64,000 bases of DNA from Candidatus Rokuibacteriota bacterium (lineage in GTDB: Bacteria; Methylomirabilota; Methylomirabilia; Rokubacteriales; CSP1-6): the NCBI GenBank assembly GCA_003220435.1, contig QHSL01000072.1, forward strand, positions 1-64,000, written 5' to 3'. Position numbers and translations under genes: made by a program. Shown here in pieces: positions 30,013 to 41,426 of the stretch. Numbering within the stretch: the stretch's first letter is position 1; the number at the start of each line of letters is the position of its first letter. Below the pieces are notes generated by a model that did not search any database, was not told the DNA's origin, and saw only the letters and a program-made list of their open reading frames with translations.

Positions 30013-31359
30013 ATGGAAGAGACCGGGCGACTGACCGAGTCGGTCAAGCAGCTCCTCGGCGAAGGCCGGGACGAGCGGCTGGCCGACCTCTTGGAAGATG
30101 CGCACCCGGCGGACGTGTCCCGGGTGATCCGCGAACTCCCGCACGAAGATCAGATCCGCGTCTTCCGCCTCCTCGCACCTCAGCGCGCGGGTGAGGTGCT
30201 GGCCGAGCTCGACGACCCGACGCTGCGCGAACTGGTCGGCTCGCTTCCCGAGGTCGAGGTTTCACGCGTCCTCGATCGTATGCCGCCGGAGCACGTCGTG
30301 GACGTTGTCGAGGAGCTGCCCAAGGCGCAGGCAGAAGAAATCCTCGAGCTCATGGAGGAGGAGAAGGCCGAGGAGGTCCAAGAGCTCCTCGAATACAAGG
30401 AGGGCACGGCGGGCCGGCTGATGTCGCCCGAGTTCGTCGCCGTGCGGGAAGAGGCGACCGTCGCCCAGGCGATCGAGCACATCCGCAAGGCGGCACCGGG
30501 CGAGGGCGACTTCTACCTCTACGTCGTGGACGATCACGACCACCTCGTCGGCGTCGTCCCCCTCCACCGGCTCCTTGCCGCCGAGGCGGCGACGCCGATC
30601 AGCGCGATCCGCACCGAGGATGTCGAGAGCGTCAGGGTAGACATGGACCAGGAAGAGGTCGCGCGGCTCGTGCAGCACTACAACCTGATCCAGATCCCGG
30701 TAGTGGATGTCAACCGGCGCCTCCTCGGCACGATCGGCGTCGACGACGTCATCGACGTCATTCGCGAGGAGGCCACCGAGGACATCCAGCGCCTCGGCGG
30801 CGTCGCCGGCGACGAGACCGTGCTCGACTCACCGAGGGCGGTCTTCCCCAAGCGCAACACCTGGCGGCTGATCAACCTCGGGACGGCCGTGCTGGCGGCG
30901 TCGGTCATCGGTCTCTTTGAGTCGTCGATCCAGACCCTGGCGACGCTGGCGGTCTTCATGCCGATCGTCGCCTCGATGGGCGGCATCGCGACGACCCAGA
31001 CCGCCACGGTCGTCGTCCGCGGAATCGCGCTGGGCGACATGACCGGGAGCGTCTTGCGCCGCGTCCTCTACAAGGAGCTCTGGCTTGGGCTCGCGACCGG
31101 CGCGGCGAACGGGCTCGTCATTGCGGCGATCGCCTATCTCTGGAAGGGGCAGCTGCTCCTGTCGCTGATCCTGGCCGTGGCCCTCATGGCCAACATGATC
31201 GTTGCCGCCGTCGTAGGCACGCTGATCCCGATTGCGCTCAAGACTTCTCGGGTCGACCCGGCGATCGCGTCGAGCGTGATTATTACGACGTTCACGGATG
31301 TGTTCGGATTCTTTTCCTTCCTGGGACTGGCCACGATCCTGATCAGGTTTCTCCTCTAG
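30013..31359 (+). CDS. mgtE: Magnesium transporter MgtE
   Basis: N-terminal MgtE_N repeats, CBS pair, TM domain with MPIVASMGGIATTQTATVVVRGIALG. Confidence 0.93.
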   Translation: MEETGRLTESVKQLLGEGRDERLADLLEDAHPADVSRVIRELPHEDQIRVFRLLAPQRAGEVLAELDDPTLRELVGSLPEVEVSRVLDRMPPEHVVDVVEELPKAQAEEILELMEEEKAEEVQELLEYKEGTAGRLMSPEFVAVREEATVAQAIEHIRKAAPGEGDFYLYVVDDHDHLVGVVPLHRLLAAEAATPISAIRTEDVESVRVDMDQEEVARLVQHYNLIQIPVVDVNRRLLGTIGVDDVIDVIREEATEDIQRLGGVAGDETVLDSPRAVFPKRNTWRLINLGTAVLAASVIGLFESSIQTLATLAVFMPIVASMGGIATTQTATVVVRGIALGDMTGSVLRRVLYKELWLGLATGAANGLVIAAIAYLWKGQLLLSLILAVALMANMIVAAVVGTLIPIALKTSRVDPAIASSVIITTFTDVFGFFSFLGLATILIRFLL

Positions 31360-31472
31360 GGGGCCGTCAAGCGAAAAGTCGCTTGGCAACCCGGGCTGCA
31401 GTAGTTAGAATACGCGCGGCTCTCGGCTATGACCGGCCTCACACCCAAACTCGAATCGCGGGAGGGCTTTGA

Positions 31473-32105
31473 GTGGTGGACGCCGCGTTGGAGAAGAGGC
31501 AGGTCCAGCGTGCATACGAGTTGTACGCTCCCGTTTACGACTTCATCTTCGACTGGATTTTTGCGCCCGGGCGGACCGCCGCCGTCAAGCAGCTGGCGAT
31601 CCAGCGAAGCGACTCGGTGCTCGAGGTGGGCATCGGCACCGGCCTGAACCTTCCGCTCTACCCGTGGTCGTGCCAGCTCACCGGCATCGATCTCATGCAG
31701 GAGATGCTCGACAAGGCGGTGGAGCGCGTCCACAACCTCGCCATGCCCAACGTGACGTTGAAAGTCATGGACGCGACGTCCATGGACTTCGGCGAGAACG
31801 AGTTCGACAAGGCGCTCGCCACCTATACGATTTCCGCCGTGCCCGATCCGATCGCGGTCCTGCGCGAGATGCGCCGCGTTGTGAAGCCGGACGGCATCAT
31901 CGTGATCCTGAACCACTTCCGGAGCCAGCGCAGGGTCACCGGGTGGATCGAAGACATGCTCGCGCCGCTCTGCACGCGCCTGGGCTGGAAGTCGAACCTC
32001 GCCCTGGCGCCGCTTCTGGAGCAGGTGGCGTTGGTGCCCGAGTCGATCGACTACGTCAACCTGTTCAAGGGCTGGCGCCTCGTGACGTTCGTCAACCGGA
32101 AGTAG
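31473..32105 (+). CDS. Class I SAM-dependent methyltransferase (phospholipid N-methyltransferase-like)
   Basis: YELYAPVYDFIFDWIFAPGR...VLEVGIGTGLNLPLYP...GIDLMQEMLDKA. Confidence 0.83.
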   Translation: MVDAALEKRQVQRAYELYAPVYDFIFDWIFAPGRTAAVKQLAIQRSDSVLEVGIGTGLNLPLYPWSCQLTGIDLMQEMLDKAVERVHNLAMPNVTLKVMDATSMDFGENEFDKALATYTISAVPDPIAVLREMRRVVKPDGIIVILNHFRSQRRVTGWIEDMLAPLCTRLGWKSNLALAPLLEQVALVPESIDYVNLFKGWRLVTFVNRK

Positions 32106-32192
32106 CCCGACTCACCGCCCGCGCCGAGATCAACCGCGTCTCACACGCCGTCGGGCCAGGAACCGGCCGGCTGGCAGATCCTGCCGCTGCTC

Positions 32193-33143
32193 TTGCTGGC
32201 GGTGCTCCTGGTCCTGCCCGTCATGCGAGCCGGATGCCGAGCAAGCCTTGCGGCCGCGTTTTTGGTCGAGTTCCTGACCCACGCTCCCGTGCTCACGGCG
32301 ACGACCGCGGCGCCCGTCAGGGGCCCGCTCGGCGTCGCCGGCGCGGCGGCGGACCTCTATAGCCACGCCGGCTGGACCCAGGGTGTCCGGCTGGTGCTCG
32401 TCCACGGCTTCGCCCCTGAGGGCAAGGGCGACCGGCGGGTCCGGGAGGCGGCGGTTCTCCTGGCGCGGACCGGCTTCGACGTCGCGGTCCCGACGATCGT
32501 GGGGCTCACGCGCGGGCGGCTGGGGCTCGAGGACGTCGAGACCGTGGTCGCCGCGCTCGCCAGCCATGCGGCGCCGACCGTCGTGATGGCCGTGAGCATC
32601 GGCGCCGGCCCCGCACTGCTCGCCGCCGCCGACCCGCGCGTCCGCGATCGGGTCAGCACGGTCGTATCCCTGGGAGGCTATGCGTCCGGGATCGAGGCGG
32701 TGCGGTTCTGGCTGACCGGCGACTATGGGTTCGAAAACGTTCGGGGCCGGGTGGAGCACGATCCGGAGCTCCTGCGGATGTTCGTCCGCGCCAACTGGGA
32801 CCTGCTCGATCCCGCGTCCCAGACGCTGCTGGAGAGGGGCGAGCCCGAGAACGCCGCCCGGTTCCTCGCCGCCCTCCCGCCGAACCTTCGGCGGCACCTC
32901 GAATCGCTCTCGCCCCTGCGAGTGGCACGCGACATCTCAGCGCCGCTCGTCCTGGTCCACGGCTATCAGGACCGCGCGGTGCCATACACGGAGAGCCTGC
33001 GACTCGCTGCCGCGCGGCCGGAGCGGACCGCAATCGTGCTGGTGGGCATCGTGGGGCACGTGGAAGGAGGTCCCGGCCTCGGCTGGCGGGCGGCCGCCGA
33101 CTTCCTGGCGCTGTGGCGCGCGATGTACGGGTTGATCCCGTGA
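32193..33143 (+). CDS. Alpha/beta hydrolase-like protein
   Basis: LVLVHGFAPEGKGDRRVREAA, VVMAVSIGAGPALLAA nucleophile-elbow-like, LVLVHGYQDRAVPYTESL, GHVEGG; start uncertain. Confidence 0.65.
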   Translation: MLAVLLVLPVMRAGCRASLAAAFLVEFLTHAPVLTATTAAPVRGPLGVAGAAADLYSHAGWTQGVRLVLVHGFAPEGKGDRRVREAAVLLARTGFDVAVPTIVGLTRGRLGLEDVETVVAALASHAAPTVVMAVSIGAGPALLAAADPRVRDRVSTVVSLGGYASGIEAVRFWLTGDYGFENVRGRVEHDPELLRMFVRANWDLLDPASQTLLERGEPENAARFLAALPPNLRRHLESLSPLRVARDISAPLVLVHGYQDRAVPYTESLRLAAARPERTAIVLVGIVGHVEGGPGLGWRAAADFLALWRAMYGLIP

Positions 33144-33187
33144 GTGTGGGATCCGTCGAGGCCTCCCGAGCACGCAGTCGAGGAGTG

Positions 33188-33250
33188 CCACGGCTCCACC
33201 GGGGCGCTGGCGAGGGTTGGGGGCTTGCGGAGGCCCGTCGCGGCCCCCCA
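33188..33250 (-). repeat. Dispersed GC-rich intergenic repeat, copy B
   Basis: Reverse complement ATGGGGGGCCGCGACGGGCCTCCGCAAGCCCCCAACCCTCGCCAGCGCCCCGGTGGAGCCGTGG. Confidence 0.8.
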
Positions 33251-33291
33251 TTTTCTTGGTTCTGAGGGTGGGGTGCTGCTAGGCTGCGCCC

Positions 33292-33876
33292 ATGAAAAAA
33301 GAAATTTGTGCGATCGCGGTGCTCCTGCTCTCGACTGCCGCGTGCGCGACGACGACGGCGCCGCGGCCTCAGTTCCCTGATATCACGCTGCCGACCGGGC
33401 TCACCTACCAGCCCGATCGCTCGGTCGTGATCGAGTCGCCGTCGGTCAAGGCGGCTCAGCTCGTCTATCGCGGACGTCTCGAGCCCCAGAGCCTCGGCGA
33501 CGCGATGCGGGCGCGGTTGGAGTCGAGCGGTTGGCGACCGCTGTCCAGGACGAGCGCGGCCGCGGACGGAACGCGGCAGGTCTACGAGAAGGAGGGGCAC
33601 GCGCTCGAGATCCACATCTATGAGGGATGGTGGTTCACGTACCTGACCGTCAGCGCCGCCGAGACGCTCCAGCAAGCGACGGCCGGGACGGCCAGCATTC
33701 CGGCGCCCGGAGTCGGTGCGGTGCAGGATCAGGAGAGAGTCACGCGTCCCGCGACGGCGTCGCTCGACGCGTCGGCCACGCCGGCCGCGCCTGCCATGCG
33801 CGATCAGGCGGCGAGGAGCGACCCGTCGTTCACGGACCGGGTGAAGCACTTCTTCACGAATCTGTTTTCCTGGTAG
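33292..33876 (+). CDS. Lipoprotein, unknown function
   Basis: MKKEICAIAVLLLSTAACATTT lipobox. Confidence 0.7.
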   Translation: MKKEICAIAVLLLSTAACATTTAPRPQFPDITLPTGLTYQPDRSVVIESPSVKAAQLVYRGRLEPQSLGDAMRARLESSGWRPLSRTSAAADGTRQVYEKEGHALEIHIYEGWWFTYLTVSAAETLQQATAGTASIPAPGVGAVQDQERVTRPATASLDASATPAAPAMRDQAARSDPSFTDRVKHFFTNLFSW

Positions 33877-33907
33877 GCCGGGCCCGGCGACAGACGCGGG
33901 AGACCCG

Positions 33908-35346
<1,439 letters not shown>

Positions 35347-35350
<4 letters not shown>

Positions 35351-36798
35351 GGCCGGCGGCGTTCCATCACGATGTACTGGTTGCCGCCGGAGCCGGCGCC
35401 ACCGATCCGGTGGACGTAGATCAGCACCGACTCGCCCGGCTTGAGCGCGCCCAGCGCGCGGTAGAGGTTGGCCGGATCGTCGATCGGCTTGCGGCCGAGC
35501 TCGAGGATCACGTCGCCGCGCTTGAGGCCGGCCTTCTCGGCCGCGCTTCCGGGCTGGACGTCGGTGACGAGCAGGCCGCGCGTGACTCCGAGGTCGAGGC
35601 GGAGCGCCGCGTCGCCGGTGAGTGCCTCGACGCTCAGGCCCCACTCGTCGGCCTCCGGCGCCTCGGCGGCCGCCGTCTCGTCGGAGGGCATCTCCCCGAT
35701 CTTGACGGTCACGGCCACGGGCTTCTTTTCGCGGATCACCGTGAGCTTCATAGTCTGTCCGGGCTTGAACGCGGCGACCCTCCGCTGGAGGTCGGGCACT
35801 TCCTTGACGGGCGCGCCGCCGAGCTCCACGACCACGTCCCCGGCCTTGAGACCGGCCGCTTCCGCAGGACTACCCTTCATTACCTCGGCCACCAGGACCC
35901 CGCCGCGCTCCTTCACGCCGAAGCTACCGGAGAGCTGATCGGTCACGTCCTGGATGGCGATGCCGAGCCAGCCGCGCACGACCCGACCGCGCGTGATCAG
36001 TTGCTGCATCACGTCGCGCGCCTGGTTGATGGGGATCGAGAAGCCGATCCCCTGCCCGGCCGCGACGATGGCTGTGTTGATCCCGATCACCTTGCCGTCG
36101 ATGTTCAGGAGCGGCCCGCCAGAGTTGCCCGGGTTGATCGAGGCGTCGGTCTGGATGAAGTTGTCGTACTGCGTCACGCCCACGCGCGTCCGCGCCGTCG
36201 CGGAGATGATCCCCACCGTGACGGTGCGGTCGAGGCCGAACGGGTTCCCGATGGCGATCGCCCACTGCCCGACGCGGAGCTGGTCGGAGTCGCCCAGCTC
36301 GGCTACCGGCAGGGCGGCCGGCGCGTCCACCTTGAGCACGGCCAGGTCGGTCTTGGGATCGCGACCGACGAGCCGCGCCGTGAACTTCCGCTGATCCGAG
36401 AGACGCACGATGATGTCCTGAGCGTTCTCGATCACGTGGTTGTTCGTCAAGATGTACCCCTTCGGATCCACCAAGACGCCCGAGCCGGTGGCTCGCGCGT
36501 CCTCGCGCGGGCGCCGGCGGAAGTAGCGCTCGTAGAACTCCTCGCCGAAGAACTCGCGGAACCGCTCGGGTGATTCCTCGGCGGAGCCGGGCGGCGCCTT
36601 TTTCGGCACCGTGCTCACGTGCACCACCGCCGGGGTCACCCGGTCGGCCACCGCGCTGAACGCCTCTTCCATCGCGCGCAGGATCCCACGCGGATCCACT
36701 TTGGTCGCCGGGCGCGTCTCGGTCGGCGCCGGGCGCTGCTGTGCCCACGCCGGCCCGGCAACGAGCAGCGTGAAGGCGAGGACGATGAGTGCGTTCAT
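35347..36798 (-). CDS. DegP/HtrA (Do)-family serine protease with two PDZ domains
   Basis: LTNNHVIENA (His), TDLAVLKV (Asp), INPGNSGGPLLN (Ser); duplicated PDZ. Confidence 0.94.
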
Positions 36799-36811
36799 CG
36801 GGGGCTCGTCT

Positions 36812-38191
36812 CTACTCTACCCGGTCGCGCTCCGACTTCGCCAGAGGAACCAGCGCCAGCTCGAGCACGCGGCGCGTCCGACGCGTCACGCGGGCCGAGG
36901 CGCCGCGCCGGAGGTTGCCGACCCAGACGATCTCGCCGCCGGACTCCACCACGGGGATCCGGCCTCGCTCCCAACGAGGCACTTTCGCGTCGATGAGCAG
37001 CGTCTTGAGCCTCCGCTCTCCGCCGCCGAACGACACGAGGCGCTCGCCGGTCCGTCGCGCGCGAACGACCAGGGGGCCGGCGAGCTCGTCGGCATCGAAC
37101 GCCACGCGGCTCGATTCGCGGGGAACCGCGTACTCGCCGGCGGCGACCACACGCGCCTCGAGCGCCAGGCCGATCTCCGGCAGCTCGGTGCGTCCCGGCA
37201 CCGCGACCGCGCGCTCCGGCAGCCGCGGCGGCGAAGCCAGCGCCAGGCGCACCAGGCCGCAGCTGACCTCGATCGTGATGCCGCCCAGCTTGAACGGGCG
37301 GCGCGGCGCCGGCGTCGCCAGAACCCGGCGGAGCCCGCGATGGGCCCACGCCCGGAGCGGCGCGCGGCTGCCGAGACGCCCCGCTCCCTGGCGCAGCACC
37401 TCGGCGGCGGTCTGCCGTGCCAGCGATCGCAGCCGAGCGAGGGGAAGCGTCACCGTCTGATCGCCGAGCACGCCCAGCCGATCGAGCTCGGCGCTGGCGG
37501 CGCGGTCGAGGGTCGACACCGTGTCGCGCGCGAGCGTCGCCACGCGCGCGAGCGCGGTGGCGACCTCGGGGTTGTACGAGTCGGCGAGGAGTGGAAGCAG
37601 CTCATGGCGGATCCGGTTGCGCAGGAACTTGGGGTCGCGGTTCGTCGGATCCTCCACCCAGGAGAGGTCGGCCCGGCGAAGCTCGGCCTCGAGGGCGGCG
37701 CGCCGGACCTCGATCAGCGGCCGGATGATCTGCCCGCGCACGGGCGGGATCCCGGCAAGGCCTCGGACTCCCGCGCCCTGCAGCAGGCGCATCAGCACCG
37801 TCTCGGCCTGGTCGTCGGCGGTGTGCCCGAGCGCGATCCGCTGCGCCCCGACGCGCGCGGCCCACGCCTCGAGCGCCGCGTGGCGGGCCGTCCGCGCGGC
37901 CGCCTCGAGCGACGCGCGCCGATCGACCGTCACGGTCGCGACGTCGACCGGGACGCCGAGGCGCGCGCCCAGCGCGCGCACGAAGTCTCCGTCGCGTGCC
38001 GAGTCGGGACGAAGCTCGTGGTCGACGTGCAGGACGTGGAGTCGCAGACGCCACGAGGGCACGAGTGCGATCAGCAGATGGAGCAGCGCCACGGAGTCGG
38101 CGCCGCCCGACACGCCCACCAGGACCGTTTCGCCGCCCGCGAGCATCGCGTGGCGGCGAATGGTGCGCTCCACCAGGGCGCGCAGGGCCAC
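36812..38191 (-). CDS. tilS: tRNA(Ile)-lysidine synthase
   Basis: GETVLVGVSGGADSVALLHLL PP-loop; HTADDQAETVLMRLLQGAGVRGLAG. GTG start at 38191 is likely. Confidence 0.92.
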   Translation of the reverse strand: MALRALVERTIRRHAMLAGGETVLVGVSGGADSVALLHLLIALVPSWRLRLHVLHVDHELRPDSARDGDFVRALGARLGVPVDVATVTVDRRASLEAAARTARHAALEAWAARVGAQRIALGHTADDQAETVLMRLLQGAGVRGLAGIPPVRGQIIRPLIEVRRAALEAELRRADLSWVEDPTNRDPKFLRNRIRHELLPLLADSYNPEVATALARVATLARDTVSTLDRAASAELDRLGVLGDQTVTLPLARLRSLARQTAAEVLRQGAGRLGSRAPLRAWAHRGLRRVLATPAPRRPFKLGGITIEVSCGLVRLALASPPRLPERAVAVPGRTELPEIGLALEARVVAAGEYAVPRESSRVAFDADELAGPLVVRARRTGERLVSFGGGERRLKTLLIDAKVPRWERGRIPVVESGGEIVWVGNLRRGASARVTRRTRRVLELALVPLAKSERDRVE

Positions 38192-38195
38192 CGGC

Positions 38196-38867
38196 CTACC
38201 CCCCCTGGAGACCCACCCAGATCTCGCCGTCCTCGAAGTGCTCCTTCTTCCACACCGGGACCGTACGCTTGAGCGTGTCGATCGCGTGCCGGCACGCCTC
38301 GAACGCGTCGCCACGGTGCGCGGCGGAGACCGCGATGAGGACACTGGCCTCGCCGATCTCGAGCCGCCCGATGCGGTGGAGCATCGCCACGCGCTTGACG
38401 CCGGGCCAGCGGGCGCGCAGCCCCGCGCCGATCTCGCGCATCTTGACCTCGGCCATCGGCGCGTGCGCCTCGTACTCCAGGAACTTCACCGGCCGGCCGT
38501 CGGTCTGATTCCGCACCACGCCGGAAAAGACGACGACGCCGCCGGCGCCGGGATCGTCGACGAGCGCGGCGATCGCGTCGGGGGACAGCGGTTCGGTGAC
38601 GACCCGGTAGACGTCGGTGTCCGCGCCGCCACTCACCGGCGGAAACAGGCAGAGCTCGTCGTCGGCTCGGAGGCGATGATCTGACGTGACGTAGTCCTGG
38701 CCGACGGCGAAGAGGGTGAAGGGACGGAACCGCGCCAGCTCTGGATGGCGATCCGCGACTGCTGACCACGCGGACTCGACGGTCCCGCCCTCGGGAAGAT
38801 CGACTTCGAGCTGCTCGCGTCCCAGGGCCTCACGGTACCGGGCGAAGAGACGGACCCGGACGCGCAC
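38196..38867 (-). CDS. Fused molybdopterin synthase MoaD-MoaE
   Basis: N-terminal ubiquitin-like MoaD ending FPPVSGG joined to MoaE (GGVVVFSGVVRNQTDGRPVKFLEYEAHAPMAEVKM...HRIGRLEIGEASVLIAVSAAHR). Confidence 0.92.
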   Translation of the reverse strand: MRVRVRLFARYREALGREQLEVDLPEGGTVESAWSAVADRHPELARFRPFTLFAVGQDYVTSDHRLRADDELCLFPPVSGGADTDVYRVVTEPLSPDAIAALVDDPGAGGVVVFSGVVRNQTDGRPVKFLEYEAHAPMAEVKMREIGAGLRARWPGVKRVAMLHRIGRLEIGEASVLIAVSAAHRGDAFEACRHAIDTLKRTVPVWKKEHFEDGEIWVGLQGG

Positions 38868-38882
38868 GGCAGACGGCGCGGG

Positions 38883-39209
38883 TTAGAAGCGGTGCGACTG
38901 CCCGCAGCCGCAGCTCGACTTCACATTCGGATTCTTGATCGCGAAGCCGGCGCCCATCATGCTGTTGTCCACGAAGTCGATCTCGCTGCCGCTGAGGTAC
39001 GGCAAGCTGTTCGGATCGATGTAGACCTTGATGCCCTGGGCATCGATCACGTTGTCGTCCGGCGCGGCTTGCTCTTCCCAGCCGAGCTCGTACGACATCC
39101 CGGAGCAGCCGCCGCCCACCACACGGATCCGGAGACCCCACTCGGGCTTGCCTTCCTCGAGACGGAGCTCCGACACTTTCCTCGCGGCCGTTTCAGTCAT
39201 CGTAACCAT
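38883..39209 (-). CDS. A-type iron-sulfur cluster carrier (ErpA/IscA family)
   Basis: GLRIRVVGGGCSGMSYELGWE...NPNVKSSCGCGQSHRF. Confidence 0.93.
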   Translation of the reverse strand: MVTMTETAARKVSELRLEEGKPEWGLRIRVVGGGCSGMSYELGWEEQAAPDDNVIDAQGIKVYIDPNSLPYLSGSEIDFVDNSMMGAGFAIKNPNVKSSCGCGQSHRF

Positions 39210-39303
39210 GCGATCCTCCCGATCTGGCGAGCGTTTCCGGAACTGACCTTAGTTGTCATCGTATCACAGGATGCGCCCCAGGGGCGGCCCATGCACCCAT
39301 ATC

Positions 39304-40035
39304 TCACAGGATGCCCCCCGCGGGGAGGAGGGTCAGCTCCTCCAGCGAGGCTCCGGGCGGAAGCGAGGCCATGAGAACGGCCGCCCGCGCCACGTCCTGG
39401 GGCCGCAGCATCCGGCTTCGATCCGGGCCCTGTGGTATCGAGTCCCAGAGCGGCGTGTCCACGGCACCCGGCACCAGCACGCCCACGCGGACTCCGTCCG
39501 CGCGGAGCTCTTCCGCAAGCACCCGGCTAAAGCCGACGACTCCGGCCTTCGTCGCGGTGTAGACGGCGGCGCCCGCGATCGGCCGCTGCGCCGCCACCGA
39601 CGCGATGTTGATGATGGTCCCGCGGCGCTGGCGAATCATCAGCGGCAGCACGGCGCGGCAACACACCATCACCGCGCGCAAGTTCACCGTGAGCATCGCG
39701 TCCCAGTCGGCCGGCTTCGTGCCGATCAGGGGCCCGAACGCGGCCGTCCCGGCCGCGGTCACGAGCGTGTCGATCCGTCCGAGCTCGGCGTAGGCCTGCT
39801 CGACCATCGCCTCCACCGCTCCATCGTTGGCCACGTCGGCGGGAATCGCGAGGGCGGAGCCGCCGCTCTCCCGGATCGCCGCCGCAGTGGCGGCCAGCTC
39901 CCCGCGTGTCCGCGCGACGACCACCACCGTCGCGCCCTCGTGCGCGAGCGCCATCGCGACCGCGTGGCCGATCCCGCGTCCGGCGCCGGTAACGATCGCC
40001 ACCTGTCCCCGCAGGGCGGCCGACGCGGCGCTCAT
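39304..40035 (-). CDS. SDR-family oxidoreductase
   Basis: [48 protein letters not shown] (Y-x3-K). Confidence 0.88.
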   Translation of the reverse strand: MSAASAALRGQVAIVTGAGRGIGHAVAMALAHEGATVVVVARTRGELAATAAAIRESGGSALAIPADVANDGAVEAMVEQAYAELGRIDTLVTAAGTAAFGPLIGTKPADWDAMLTVNLRAVMVCCRAVLPLMIRQRRGTIINIASVAAQRPIAGAAVYTATKAGVVGFSRVLAEELRADGVRVGVLVPGAVDTPLWDSIPQGPDRSRMLRPQDVARAAVLMASLPPGASLEELTLLPAGGIL

Positions 40036-40613
40036 ATCTCGAGCCCCCGGCTCGACTTGATCAACTCCATGAACTCGGCCCGCGTCTCGGGCCGGTCGCG
40101 GAACGAGCCGAGCATCGCCGATGTGATCGCCTTGGAGTTCTGCTTCTCGACGCCCCGCATCATCATGCAGAGATGGACCGCCTCCACCACGACCGCGACG
40201 CCCCGGGGCTGGAGCGCCTCGTTCAGCGTGTTCGCGATCTGCGTGGTCAGCCGCTCCTGGATCTGCAGGCGCCGGCTGTACATCTCGACCAGCCGCGGGA
40301 TCTTGGAGAGGCCCACGATCTTCCGATTCGGCATGTACGCCACGTGGCACCTGCCGATGAACGGCAGGAGGTGGTGCTCGCACAGCGAGCTGAAGTCGAT
40401 GTCCTTCACGATGACCATCTCGTCGTAGTCCTCGACGAACATGGCGTCGTTCAGGACCTCCTTCACGTCCTGCGCGTAGCCCGAGGTGAAGTAGCGGAGC
40501 GCCTTCTCGACGCGCTCGGGCGTCTTGTCGAGGCCCTCGCGCCGTGTGTCCTCGCCCAGCTCGTGCAACAGCTCGGCGACCAGTCGCGCGATTTTTCCGT
40601 TCTCGGTCATCAC
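40032..40613 (-). CDS. folE: GTP cyclohydrolase I
   Basis: [48 protein letters not shown]...[11 protein letters not shown]. Confidence 0.96.
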   Translation of the reverse strand: MMTENGKIARLVAELLHELGEDTRREGLDKTPERVEKALRYFTSGYAQDVKEVLNDAMFVEDYDEMVIVKDIDFSSLCEHHLLPFIGRCHVAYMPNRKIVGLSKIPRLVEMYSRRLQIQERLTTQIANTLNEALQPRGVAVVVEAVHLCMMMRGVEKQNSKAITSAMLGSFRDRPETRAEFMELIKSSRGLEI

Positions 40614-41014
40614 GACTCCTCACCGCCGAATTCGAATCGATTCTTGGCCGTCTCGACGACGGTGACGCGGCGGAGCGTCCCCAACGGGAGGGCCGGCGCC
40701 AGCAGGCGCCAGAACGCGCGGGCGAGTCCCTCGCCGGTCGTGACGACACCGGCCAGCGCTGGAACGCTCTCGAGGGTGTGGTGATCCACGTGGTCCAGCA
40801 CGCGCTCGCTCACGGCGCGATCGAGCTGTCCCAGGTCCGCGGCCATCCCCGTGAGCGAGTCGGGACGACCCGCCACCGTGACCTCGAGATAGTAGTTGTG
40901 CCCGTGCGGTCGGTAGCACGCACCGTAGAGCGCCGCGTTCGCCTCCGGCGACAGGGCGGCACTGGCGAGCCGGTGGCCCGCGCTGAAATGGTAGATGCGC
41001 GTCAGCTCAAGCAT
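40610..41014 (-). CDS. 6-pyruvoyl-/6-carboxy-tetrahydropterin synthase family protein, copy 1
   Basis: [22 protein letters not shown] (Cys-x3-HGH), [10 protein letters not shown]. Confidence 0.9.
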   Translation of the reverse strand: MLELTRIYHFSAGHRLASAALSPEANAALYGACYRPHGHNYYLEVTVAGRPDSLTGMAADLGQLDRAVSERVLDHVDHHTLESVPALAGVVTTGEGLARAFWRLLAPALPLGTLRRVTVVETAKNRFEFGGEES

Positions 41015-41426
41015 CGGGACCCCGGTAGTCCACGAAGAGCGTCGGATCCTCCCACACGCGGATTTGCCAGAGCCGGTCGGCCCCGAGCTTCGGGACCAGG
41101 AGCTCCCACACCGCGATCGCGATGTTCTCCGTCGTCGGCACGCGGCCGCGGAACAGCGCGTCGGCGTTCAAGTCGGCGTGGTCGAATCGGTCGACCACGG
41201 TCTCGCCCACGACCCGCTTCAGCTCCGCCAGATCGATGACCATGCCGGTCTGCGGGTCGATGGGCCCGCGAACCGTGACGTCGAGCGTGTAGTTGTGTCC
41301 ATGCGGGACCGTGAGCCGCCCGAAGAAGCGCTCGTTCTCCTCGTGCGGCCACTCGTCCACCCAGTAGCGGTGCGCCGCGGAGAACGCGAATCGGCGGGTG
41401 CTCGACGCCCGGGGCTCGTCCGTCAT
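41007..41426 (-). CDS. 6-pyruvoyl-/6-carboxy-tetrahydropterin synthase family protein, copy 2 (Cys of C-x3-HGH replaced)
   Basis: FSAAHRY, GRLTVPHGHNYTLDVTV (Leu at the Cys position), FDHADLN. Confidence 0.88.
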   Translation of the reverse strand: MTDEPRASSTRRFAFSAAHRYWVDEWPHEENERFFGRLTVPHGHNYTLDVTVRGPIDPQTGMVIDLAELKRVVGETVVDRFDHADLNADALFRGRVPTTENIAIAVWELLVPKLGADRLWQIRVWEDPTLFVDYRGPDA

